NCBI GenBank assembly: GCA_905215725.1
Contig: CAJMRD010000045.1
Span: 1 to 17,820 of the forward strand
Length of the DNA stretch: 17,820 nucleotides
Reading direction: 5' to 3'
From: an uncultured bacterium
GTDB lineage: Bacteria; Actinomycetota; Coriobacteriia; Coriobacteriales; Coriobacteriaceae
Notes under the pieces: model-generated
Seen by the model: only the letters and a program-made list of their open reading frames with translations
Databases searched by the model: none
What the model was told of the DNA's origin: nothing
Program-made: the position numbers and the translations under genes
Shown here: positions 6,383 to 13,339 of the stretch, in pieces
How the letters are laid out: the number at the start of each line of letters is the position of its first letter
Position numbering within the stretch: the stretch's first letter is position 1

Positions 6383-9300
6383 ATGAGATTGATACACAAC
6401 AGCCGTCTGCCGCAGTTTCGCACTCCGTTTGGCGCTGTGACCACAGGAACTACCCTTTCGCTCTCCGTGATTCTGGAGGATGCCGACCCCAACCAGGCAA
6501 CGCTTACGCTGCGCACCTGGGTCGATGAAATCGGTGAGTCTCGGTATCCCATGACACATGAGGGCGACGGCATATTTACTGTAGAGCTTGAGTGCACCGA
6601 ACCCTGTCTTATCTGGTACAGCTTTATCTGCAATATCGAGGGCCAGCCCGAGGTTCGCTTGGGCGCACCGCAGGGCCGCACCGGCGGCGAGGGCGTGACC
6701 TATAACTACGCCGAGGTGCCGTCGTTCCAGGTCACCGTCTACAAGCACCGCGAAGTTCGACCCGAGTGGTACGAGCGCGGAATGGTCTACCAGATCTTCC
6801 CCGATCGCTATGCCCGCGACGAGCACTGGCGCGAGCGCACACTGGCCGAGGTCGAAAAACCGCGTAAGGGCATTCAGCGCCGCATGGTCGAGGACTGGAA
6901 CGAGCCGCCTGTGTACGAGCGCGCCGAGGACGGCTCCATCAAGACCTGGGACTTTTACGGCGGATCGCTCAAGGGTATCCAGGAAGACCTGCCTCGCATC
7001 GCCGAGCTGGGCTTTACAGCCATCTACCTCAACCCCATTTTTGAAGCCGCGAGCAACCACCGCTACGACACGGCCGACTACACCAAGATCGATCCGATTC
7101 TGGGCACCGAGCAAGACTTTACTGAGCTGTGCGAAGCAGCCGAGAAGCTGGGCATTTCCATCATTCTGGACGGCGTGTTCAACCACACGGGCGACGATTC
7201 GATCTACTTCAACCGCTACGGCAACTACCCCGGCGTGGGCGCGTGGCAGAGCGAGGATTCGCCGTGGCGCGATGCATTTTATTTCCACGAGGACGGCTCG
7301 TACGACTGCTGGTGGGGCGTGGGCAATATGCCCGCCATCAATGAGAGCTCCGATCTGGTGCGCGAGCGGCTCCTGGGCAAGGACGGCGTCATTCGTAAAT
7401 GGCTGCGCGCCGGCGCTCACGGCTGGCGCCTGGATGTGGCCGACGAGCTTTCCGATGACTTCCTGACCGAGATCAAAAAGGCCGTGCTCGCCGAGAAGCC
7501 CGACGCGCTGCTGCTCGGTGAGGTCTGGGAAGATGCCTCCAACAAGATCAGCTACGGCCATCTGCGTCGGTATCTACAAGGCTCCGAGCTCGACTCGGCC
7601 ATGGATTACCCCTTCCGCGACATGGTCATCGGCTTTTTGATGGGCTACAAGAACGCCTACCAGGCAGCCGAGGATATAGAGACCCTGCGCGAGAATTATC
7701 CGCGCGAGGCACTGGCCTGCGCGCTCAATCTGCTGTCGAGCCACGACCGCCCGCGTATCATCTCGGTGCTCGGCGGTGGCCCCGACGAGTCGCAGTTGCC
7801 CGAGAGCGAGCGCAGCAAGTGGCGCCTGGACGAGAACTCGATGGGCCTGGCCAAGAGCCGTTTTTGGCTTGCAACGCTCATGCAGATGACGTTCCCCGGC
7901 GTGCCTTCGATTTACTATGGCGACGAGTACGGCCTTGAGGGCCTGACCGATCCGGGCAATCGCCGCACGCTGCCTATGAAGGAAGAGCTTCACGACTTCG
8001 ATACACTCGCCATCCTTAAAAACGCATCGGCCGTGCGCCGCGCCCTGCCGTTTATGGTTGACGGCGAGATCAAGGTCTTTGCGCTCAATGACGAGGTACT
8101 CGCCTATACGCGCACCGGTAAAGACGGTGAGGCCGCGACGGTTATCATCAACCGCAGCCTGCGCAATTCGCACTGTGTGACAATTCCGGCGCTCGGCGAA
8201 TGCGCGAGCGACGTGATCAGCGGCCACGAGTGCGAAATCCACAACGGTACCGTCACGCTCGATCTGTATCCGCTGGGATCGTCGATCATCTATCACCACG
8301 CCGAGCAGCGCCTGCAGGAGCCGCTCGATCACGGTGCGGGTGTTGTGTGCCATATCACATCGGTGCCGACCGACGACGGCAAGCCGGGTACGATCGGCGC
8401 GCCCACGCGTCGTTTTATCGACCATCTGGCCGCCATGGGCATGCGCTACTGGCAGGTTCTCCCCGTCAACCCCACGGACTTCTTCCGCTCCCCTTACGCC
8501 GGTCCTTCGGCCTTTGCAGGCAATATCGACCTGCTGCCCGAGAGCCACGAGGAGCTGGCAGCCGACTTTGAGACCTGGAAGGCCCGCGGAGGCGAGGATG
8601 CCGATCCGCTGTACACCGCGTTTAAGCATCGCAATGCCGATTGGCTCGAGAAGTACTGTGTCTATATGGCCGTTAAGAAGTACTTTGAGGGCGAGTCGCG
8701 CCACGATTGGCCGGCAGATGTCGCGCGCTACAACGAGCATCTGATCGACGACAAGCGCTTCCACAACGAGGCCGAGCTTCAGGCGTACATGCAGTACCGC
8801 TTTGACCTAGCTTGGTGCGAGCTCATGAACTATGCGCACAAGAAGGGCATCGAGGTTATCGGCGATATTCCTATGTACGTGTCGGACGATTCGGCAGACG
8901 CGTGGAGCGAACCTGAGAACTTCTGGCTGTCCGATACCGGCAAGGCAATCGAGATTTCCGGCGCGCCGCCCGACAACTTTGCGCCCGAGGGCCAGGTGTG
9001 GGGCAACCCGACGTTCCGCTGGGACCACATGAAGCAGAACGGCTATAGCTGGTGGATGGATCGCCTGCGTCGTGCGTTTTCGCTCTACGACCGCGTGCGC
9101 CTGGATCACTTCCTGGGATTCCACAGTTACTTTAGTATCCCCGCAGGCAAGGCTTGCGCCGACGGTCGCTGGCTAGCGGGCCCGGGCAAGGACCTGTTCC
9201 AGACCGCCTACGACGAGCTTGGTCCGCTCAACTTTATCGCCGAGGACCTGGGCTATTTGACGCCCGGTGTTCGCGCCATGGCCTCGACCTGTGGTTTCCC

Positions 9301-9679
9301 CGGCATGGACGTGCTGGAGTTTAGCGACTACGACGTTCGTTGCGGCGTGCATCCCACGCCCGGCAAGATCCTGTACACCTCGACGCACGATACGTCGACG
9401 CTTGCCGGCTGGTGCACGCGTTCCTTTGCGGGCGGCGATGAACCGAGCGGTGTTGAGGTGGCGGCCAAGCTGATGGGCGACGCGCTGGCAAGCGACGCTC
9501 CCCTAGTGATGATGCCGCTGCAGGATGTCCTGGGGCTTGGCGACGACGCGCGCATGAACGTTCCGGGCGTGGCCACGGGCAACTGGACCTGGCAGGCTGA
9601 CGAGGTAGACATTGCAGCCGCCGAGAACAAAACCGCACAGCTCCTGCGCAACAACCATAGATTCTGGGGCGAAGCGTGA
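6383..9679 (+). CDS. GH13 amylase-type enzyme fused to GH77 4-alpha-glucanotransferase
   Basis: A single 1,098-residue frame carries two alpha-glucan enzymes. Residues ~1-125 look like the N-terminal beta-sandwich of neopullulanase-type GH13 enzymes. A GH13 barrel follows with DGVFNH (263-268), GWRLDVADE (347-355, nucleophile-type Asp351), GEVW (379-382, Glu380) and SSHDRPR (452-458). From ~651 it is a MalQ-like GH77 domain: VCHITSVPT, RYWQVLPVNP (688-697), GDIPMYVSDDSADAW (827-841), VRLDHFLGFHS (905-915, nucleophile-type Asp908), FIAEDLG (951-957, Glu954), THDTST (1001-1006) and RMNVPGVATGNW (1057-1068). All catalytic positions of both halves appear intact. The likely role is cleavage and disproportionation of glycogen or maltodextrins, cytoplasmic because no signal peptide is seen. 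The ATG at 6383 has only a weak ribosome binding site (CTGGA at 6371). Exact substrate is not readable from sequence. Confidence 0.92.
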   Translation: MRLIHNSRLPQFRTPFGAVTTGTTLSLSVILEDADPNQATLTLRTWVDEIGESRYPMTHEGDGIFTVELECTEPCLIWYSFICNIEGQPEVRLGAPQGRTGGEGVTYNYAEVPSFQVTVYKHREVRPEWYERGMVYQIFPDRYARDEHWRERTLAEVEKPRKGIQRRMVEDWNEPPVYERAEDGSIKTWDFYGGSLKGIQEDLPRIAELGFTAIYLNPIFEAASNHRYDTADYTKIDPILGTEQDFTELCEAAEKLGISIILDGVFNHTGDDSIYFNRYGNYPGVGAWQSEDSPWRDAFYFHEDGSYDCWWGVGNMPAINESSDLVRERLLGKDGVIRKWLRAGAHGWRLDVADELSDDFLTEIKKAVLAEKPDALLLGEVWEDASNKISYGHLRRYLQGSELDSAMDYPFRDMVIGFLMGYKNAYQAAEDIETLRENYPREALACALNLLSSHDRPRIISVLGGGPDESQLPESERSKWRLDENSMGLAKSRFWLATLMQMTFPGVPSIYYGDEYGLEGLTDPGNRRTLPMKEELHDFDTLAILKNASAVRRALPFMVDGEIKVFALNDEVLAYTRTGKDGEAATVIINRSLRNSHCVTIPALGECASDVISGHECEIHNGTVTLDLYPLGSSIIYHHAEQRLQEPLDHGAGVVCHITSVPTDDGKPGTIGAPTRRFIDHLAAMGMRYWQVLPVNPTDFFRSPYAGPSAFAGNIDLLPESHEELAADFETWKARGGEDADPLYTAFKHRNADWLEKYCVYMAVKKYFEGESRHDWPADVARYNEHLIDDKRFHNEAELQAYMQYRFDLAWCELMNYAHKKGIEVIGDIPMYVSDDSADAWSEPENFWLSDTGKAIEISGAPPDNFAPEGQVWGNPTFRWDHMKQNGYSWWMDRLRRAFSLYDRVRLDHFLGFHSYFSIPAGKACADGRWLAGPGKDLFQTAYDELGPLNFIAEDLGYLTPGVRAMASTCGFPGMDVLEFSDYDVRCGVHPTPGKILYTSTHDTSTLAGWCTRSFAGGDEPSGVEVAAKLMGDALASDAPLVMMPLQDVLGLGDDARMNVPGVATGNWTWQADEVDIAAAENKTAQLLRNNHRFWGEA

Positions 9680-9723
9680 TAAAACCCCCGATATAGGGTA
9701 CAGTTACAGACGTTTGAATTTTT

Positions 9724-9745
9724 GCGGGCAGAGTAATCTGCCCGC
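9724..9745 (+). terminator. Terminator after the GH13-GH77 gene
   Basis: GCGGGCAG (9724-9731) pairs with CTGCCCGC (9738-9745) across a 6-base loop and is followed by TTTGT. An ATTTTT run lies just upstream. It is placed 45 bases after the stop codon and just before the ribosome binding site of the FmdB gene, so it may also act as a leader hairpin of that gene. Confidence 0.65.
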
Positions 9746-9767
9746 TTTGTGCTGAAAAGGAAGTATT

Positions 9768-10004
9768 ATGGCGCGCTACGATTACAAGTGTTCGAGCTGC
9801 GGCAACGTGTTTGAGGTTGAGCATCCCATGTCCGAGACTCCCGAGGTCGTGTGCCCCAGCTGCGGTGCCCCGGCGGCCAAGACGTTCTCGGCCAGCGGCA
9901 TTAAATTTGAGGGCAGCGGTTTCTACAACACCGATCAACGAAGCGGCGGCTCCAGCACCAACGCCACGAGCGGCTGCTGCGCCAATTGCCCGCATAGCCA
10001 CTAG
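9768..10004 (+). CDS. FmdB-family zinc-ribbon protein
   Basis: This 78-residue protein starts MARYDYKCSSCG. Two CxxC pairs (Cys8/Cys11 and Cys29/Cys32) form the zinc ribbon typical of the FmdB/CxxC_CxxC_SSSS family of putative regulators, whose molecular function is mostly unknown. A Gly/Ser/Asn-rich stretch (59-68) leads to a second Cys/His cluster, CCANCPHSH (70-78), which could bind another metal. AAGGAAG lies just upstream of the ATG. It is a single gene between a terminator-like hairpin and a strong terminator. Family call is sure; no function is assigned. Confidence 0.85.
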   Translation: MARYDYKCSSCGNVFEVEHPMSETPEVVCPSCGAPAAKTFSASGIKFEGSGFYNTDQRSGGSSTNATSGCCANCPHSH

Positions 10005-10010
10005 AAACCA

Positions 10011-10046
10011 AACAGCCCCGCGATCAACGCCGATCGCGGGGCTGTT
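10011..10046. terminator. Strong terminator between convergent genes
   Basis: AACAGCCCCGCGATC (10011-10025) pairs perfectly with 10032-10046 across a 6-base loop, a 15-bp stem followed by TCTTT on the plus strand. It begins 7 bases after the FmdB stop. The opposite strand also ends in a T-rich run (TGGTTTC), so it may stop transcription from rsmB as well. Confidence 0.9.
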
Positions 10047-10072
10047 TCTTTAGCTACCCAGGTTTCCTTATG

Positions 10073-10139
10073 AGTTGCGGTGAAATAAGGACTGTTTGGC
10101 GGGCAGAAGCGGCTTTTCAATCCCTATTTCACCGCAACT
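10073..10139. repeat. Palindromic intergenic element next to the rsmB stop
   Basis: AGTTGCGGTGAAATAAGGA (10073-10091) is matched by its inverted copy at 10121-10139 with one mismatch (18 of 19). They enclose a 29-base loop containing GCGGGCAGAAGCGG. It ends 6 bases from the rsmB stop codon and lies outside the neighbouring terminator. There is no T-tract. The form suggests a REP/BIME-like or MITE-like unit; copy number elsewhere cannot be seen here. Confidence 0.7.
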
Positions 10140-10145
10140 TAGTCG

Positions 10146-11546
10146 TTACTTGTGGACCAGTCTGGCGCAGAAGTGGCCGTCGTAGGAATCGGCGTTTACG
10201 GGGACGCTTTGGAAGAGGCCACGATCGTTCTGGCGTACGGATACGAGTTTCTTGGCCTGATCGAACTCGGGGAGTTGCAGAATCTGTGCTTTGGAAAGCG
10301 GCGCCACGCTAAAGCCGGCACCCTCGGGAGAAGCAAGGAACGCGTCCACCAACTGTGTGTTCTCCTCGTCGAAGACCGAGCACGTCGCATAAATGAGCTC
10401 GCCGCCGGCTGCCACGCGCGTGGCAGCCTCTTTGAGCATCGTCAGCTGAAGCTTGGGTAACTCGGCCGTCACATCATTCTCGGTTAGGCGCCACGGGATC
10501 TCAGGATGACGGCGCATGGTTCCGGTGCCTGAGCACGGCGCATCGATAAAGACCGTGTCGAACTTAACCGTCTCGCCAAGTATGGCATCAAACGATGTGA
10601 GCACCTCATCAAGCTCGCAGGCATCACCCGAAACCGTACGAACGCCCCGAATACCCGCCTTATGCAGGCGAGCGAGATTCAGATCGCACTTGCGATCATG
10701 CAGATCGAGCGCCGTATGCTGACGCTCATAGCCCGCACGCTTGGCCTGGCACATCATCACATAGGTCTTGGTGCCACGACCGGCACCAATCTCAAGGCAG
10801 CTACCAGGGCGCGTGGCAGCTGTGGCGATAAGCTGCGCATTGAGATCAGATGCCACCGCGGCAGCACGCTCAAACACACCCGAAGCAACGGTAACCTGGG
10901 CATCAACCGGGGCATGGCAGCCCGGGAAGACAGGCGCGATGAGCTGCGAGATATACGGATCGGGCTTGGTCGCAAAGGCGTTCTCATGCAGGGCCAGCGG
11001 CGCGGGGGCCAGATTACCGGCAAAGCTAAGCGCGCCCTCCGGTGTGTCAAACGAAGCCATAATACGAGCGCACAGCCAACGCGGCAGACCCATCAGGCGC
11101 GACAGACGAACCAAGCGTCGCTCAGACTCGTCTACATCGGACGCAGCGGCAAAGTCCTCAACGTTGTCCGCGACCTTATGCAGCACGGCATTGGCCAAAC
11201 CGGCGGCAGACTTAGCTCCGCTGCGCACCAGCTCAACGCCCTGACTCACCGCAACGCGGCCAGGCGTATGCAGATAGAGCATCTCGAAGGCCGAGATACG
11301 AAGCGCCATGCGAACACGCGGCGCGACCTTTTTAGGCTTATCAAGAAACTGGTCGAGCAGCTCGTCCAAAATACCCTGCGTGGCGGCCACACCAAGCGCC
11401 AAGCGGGCGGCAAAAGCGGAATCGCGCTGATCAATAGCCTTGGCCGATGCGCGAGAGGACAGCACGTCGCGCGCATACATGCCGCGGCGATCGGCCTCCA
11501 TCAGCACATCGAGCGCAAGCTTGCGCGCGGGAGACAACTTGCTCAT
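10146..11546 (-). CDS. rsmB: 16S rRNA m5C methyltransferase RsmB-type (NusB domain + NOL1/NOP2/Sun)
   Basis: The 466-residue protein should methylate a cytosine in 16S rRNA (C967 in E. coli) with S-adenosylmethionine. Residues ~1-135 form an all-helical NusB-like RNA-binding domain; the C-terminal half is the methyltransferase, with IDAPCSGTGTMRRHPEI (334-350, Cys338) and YATCS (386-390, Cys389 nucleophile). The SAM-binding motif I reads LEIGAGRGTKT (251-261) instead of the usual CAAPGGKT form. The start is placed at 11546 because its ATG overlaps the fmt stop as ATGA, implying translational coupling; an upstream in-frame start at 11561 would sit inside fmt. The fmt-rsmB pair is a classic bacterial arrangement. 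The exact target cytosine is inferred from family and context. Confidence 0.92.
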   Translation of the reverse strand: MSKLSPARKLALDVLMEADRRGMYARDVLSSRASAKAIDQRDSAFAARLALGVAATQGILDELLDQFLDKPKKVAPRVRMALRISAFEMLYLHTPGRVAVSQGVELVRSGAKSAAGLANAVLHKVADNVEDFAAASDVDESERRLVRLSRLMGLPRWLCARIMASFDTPEGALSFAGNLAPAPLALHENAFATKPDPYISQLIAPVFPGCHAPVDAQVTVASGVFERAAAVASDLNAQLIATAATRPGSCLEIGAGRGTKTYVMMCQAKRAGYERQHTALDLHDRKCDLNLARLHKAGIRGVRTVSGDACELDEVLTSFDAILGETVKFDTVFIDAPCSGTGTMRRHPEIPWRLTENDVTAELPKLQLTMLKEAATRVAAGGELIYATCSVFDEENTQLVDAFLASPEGAGFSVAPLSKAQILQLPEFDQAKKLVSVRQNDRGLFQSVPVNADSYDGHFCARLVHK

Positions 11547-12463
11547 GACAAAACACCCCACGAAAGATCAGCGCCCTGCAGGCCAGCAGCCCAAGCAGAA
11601 GCGGCCATAGCACGCTTACCATCGGGCTTAACCTCGAGCAACTCAACCGAGCCATCGGAAAGACCCAGGTAAACACGCTTGTTCTTAACGTCAACAGCGC
11701 CCTCGCCAAGCGAGACATCGGCCGGTGCAGCATCGAGCACGCGCACGGTCTTGCCGGCAATCACGCATCGGGCAGGCGCGGTATCGGACGAGGCCAGCAC
11801 ATGGCGCACGCAATCAAGCGCAGCCATCTGCGGATCCAGACGCATCTCCAGCTTGGAAATCTTGGCAGCATGGGTAACGAGCGCCTCATCCTGTTCAGTC
11901 CACACGGCGGTGCCATCGGCAAGAGAAGGAAGCGTATCGGCAAGCAGTTTGCCGCCAAGCTCACCAAGCTCCATCGTGAGCGCCTCGGCATGCTTACCGG
12001 CAACAGACGTAGACGCCTGGGCACAATAAGCGCCGGTATCAACGCCATGTCCAATACGCATAATAGAAACGCCAGCAACCTCATCACCAGCGAGAATCGC
12101 ACGCTGAATAGGAGCAGCCCCACGCCAACGAGGCAGCAAGGACGCATGAACATTCACAATACCAAGCGGCGCCATATGCAGCACCTCATCGGGCAAAATG
12201 CAGCCATAAGCAGCCACACAGAAAATATCAGCATCCGCAGCCTTGAGCTGATCAATAACATCCGGCGTCATACGATTTGCCTCAACAACAGGCAGAACAA
12301 GCTCAAGCGCCTTGGCCTTAACAGGAGACGGCTCAAGCTTCTTACCACGCCCACGAACAGCATCGGGACGAGTAATTACGAGCGCAATCTCGTTCCCAGC
12401 CTCAACAAGCGAAACCAGCGAAGGCACAGCAAAATCAGGCGTACCCATAAACACAATACGCAT
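11543..12463 (-). CDS. fmt: Methionyl-tRNA formyltransferase
   Basis: It formylates initiator Met-tRNA using 10-formyltetrahydrofolate, preparing it for translation initiation. The 306-residue protein has MRIVFMGTPDFAVPSL at the N terminus, AAYGCILP (84-91), the signature NVHASLLPRWRGAAPIQ (104-120) with catalytic-type Asn104 and His106, and GVDTG (140-144) with Asp142. The ~200-306 region is the tRNA-binding C-terminal domain. GAGGAG lies a few bases upstream of the ATG. The TGA overlaps the rsmB ATG by 4 bp. Deformylase (def), which reverses the modification on the finished peptide, is the next gene upstream, but here a 324-bp gap with a terminator separates them. Confidence 0.96.
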   Translation of the reverse strand: MRIVFMGTPDFAVPSLVSLVEAGNEIALVITRPDAVRGRGKKLEPSPVKAKALELVLPVVEANRMTPDVIDQLKAADADIFCVAAYGCILPDEVLHMAPLGIVNVHASLLPRWRGAAPIQRAILAGDEVAGVSIMRIGHGVDTGAYCAQASTSVAGKHAEALTMELGELGGKLLADTLPSLADGTAVWTEQDEALVTHAAKISKLEMRLDPQMAALDCVRHVLASSDTAPARCVIAGKTVRVLDAAPADVSLGEGAVDVKNKRVYLGLSDGSVELLEVKPDGKRAMAASAWAAGLQGADLSWGVLS

Positions 12464-12577
12464 AAAGATCGTCTCCTCTCAACCAAAGCCGAGACGGCTA
12501 CAAATAACAGCGGAAAGCCAAGTACCCAGGCCATCCGCAATAACAATTCAACAAGAACAAATATACCCAAAACCAAA

Positions 12578-12606
12578 GAAAGAGCCGCAATAAAAGCAGC
12601 TCTTTC
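12578..12606 (-). terminator. Terminator of the priA-def transcript
   Basis: Read on the minus strand, GAAAGAGC (from 12606) and GCTCTTTC (ending 12578) pair. With one G-U pair the stem extends to 11 bp (GAAAGAGCTGC / GCGGCTCTTTC) around a T-rich 7-base loop, and TTTGGTTTTG follows. This is a standard rho-independent terminator about 180 bases past the def stop. Confidence 0.8.
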
Positions 12607-12680
12607 AGCAAAGCACCTATCAGCGAAGACGCCCTTCCCTGGCCCGACGGCACCCGGGCGAGACAAGCAGCGTCAACGTA

Positions 12681-12776
12681 GTCCCCGGAGCCCCCGCCTA
12701 TATCGTCCCGCGCGCAGTTTCGCAGCGCAGCGAGAATGTTTGAGCACGGGATGATATAGGCGGGCGCCCCGGGGAC
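12681..12776. repeat. 96-bp palindromic intergenic element downstream of def
   Basis: Two 30-base arms (12681-12710 and 12747-12776) are inverted copies with 27 of 30 positions matching; two of the mismatches can form G-U pairs in one strand's RNA. They share the block CCCGCCTATATC and end in GTCCCCGG/CCGGGGAC. The 36-base centre holds a smaller GCGC...GCGC repeat. It starts 11 bases from the def stop codon. There is no T-tract on either side, so it is more like a dispersed palindromic repeat or MITE than a terminator. Copy number is not visible here. Confidence 0.75.
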
Positions 12777-12787
12777 GGACAAACCTA

Positions 12788-13321
12788 CTACGTCTCGCCC
12801 GGTCGAGCGCCGCGGGCCAGGGCGTCCTGGTACTCCTTGACGGCCTTGATCCTCTGCATCGGCTTCAGTCGCTCGAACATGGTGTTACCGTGCAGGTGAT
12901 CGATCTCGTGCTGCAGGCACACGCAGAACAGATCGCCCGTGGCCTCATAGCGAATAAGGTTGGCATCCAAGTCATACGCCTCGACGACGACATGGTCGGG
13001 ACGCTCAATCTCGCAGCTAATACCAGGGATGGAAAGGCAGCCCTCGCTAAAGGGCACCAGATGGTCGCTCTGCTCAACAATAACGGGATTGATGAGCACG
13101 TACGGGTCGTAGTCGTTCTTGTCGCTGTAATCGCAGTCGATGGTGACGAGCTGAATAAGCTCGCCGATCTGCGGAGCAGCCAGGCCGCAGCCACCGTTCT
13201 CGAACATTATCTTCTTCATCTTCTCGGCAAGCGCCTCGATCGCCGGGGTAATCTCCTCGATGACGGCGCACTCCTGGCGCAAACGAGGGTCGGGCGAAAG
13301 TACGATTCCGTTGGCTTCCAT
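12788..13321 (-). CDS. def: Peptide deformylase
   Basis: It removes the N-formyl group from nascent proteins at the ribosome exit, the counterpart of Fmt. The 177-residue protein has all three metal-site motifs: GCGLAAPQIG (44-53), EGCLS (93-97, Cys95 ligand) and HEIDH (138-142, His138 and His142 ligands, Glu139 catalytic). The ATG at 13321 is preferred over the in-frame ATG at 13327: GAAAGG (13333-13328) is six bases before 13321 but touches 13327. It begins 18 bp after the priA stop, so the two are one operon. EGCLS (rather than EGCxSxP variants of inactive homologues) indicates an active enzyme. Confidence 0.96.
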   Translation of the reverse strand: MEANGIVLSPDPRLRQECAVIEEITPAIEALAEKMKKIMFENGGCGLAAPQIGELIQLVTIDCDYSDKNDYDPYVLINPVIVEQSDHLVPFSEGCLSIPGISCEIERPDHVVVEAYDLDANLIRYEATGDLFCVCLQHEIDHLHGNTMFERLKPMQRIKAVKEYQDALARGARPGET

Positions 13322-13327
13322 GGCCAT

Positions 13328-13333
13328 CCTTTC
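13328..13333 (-). promoter_or_regulatory. Ribosome binding site that fixes the def start
   Basis: GAAAGG on the minus strand is six bases upstream of the ATG at 13321 and directly abuts the alternative ATG at 13327, which is too close to be used. Confidence 0.7.
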
Positions 13334-13339
13334 GGGTTG

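Larger units (their letters stand above)
12464..12787. other. 324-bp intergenic region between def and fmt
   Basis: The stretch holds, from right to left, a large palindromic element (12681-12776), a GC-rich spacer, a minus-strand terminator (12578-12606) and an AT-rich part leading to fmt. A five-base hairpin, AGCCG/CGGCT (12487-12499), lies 24 bases upstream of fmt. I found no convincing -35/-10 pair for fmt, although one is expected if the terminator is efficient. Short hydrophobic frames on the minus strand have no ribosome binding site and run through the terminator, so no gene is called. Confidence 0.7.

Noticed and set aside
6293..8764. Two long minus-strand frames (422 and 396 codons) opposite the GH13-GH77 gene
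   Set aside because: Antisense shadows without ribosome binding sites or domains.
12376..12666. Short hydrophobic minus-strand frame in the def-fmt gap, considered as a small membrane protein
   Set aside because: No ribosome binding site; its hydrophobic part is the translation of the terminator and its T-rich flank, and it overlaps the fmt start.
10662..12754. Plus-strand frames of 336 and 317 codons opposite rsmB and fmt
   Set aside because: Arg/Asn/Thr/His-rich shadows; both well-supported genes occupy the minus strand.
12771..12780. GGGGACGGAC at the end of the def element resembling GGGGACAGAC at the IS edge (17449)
   Set aside because: About ten bases of similarity in GC-rich DNA is too little to claim that the palindromic element derives from the IS.
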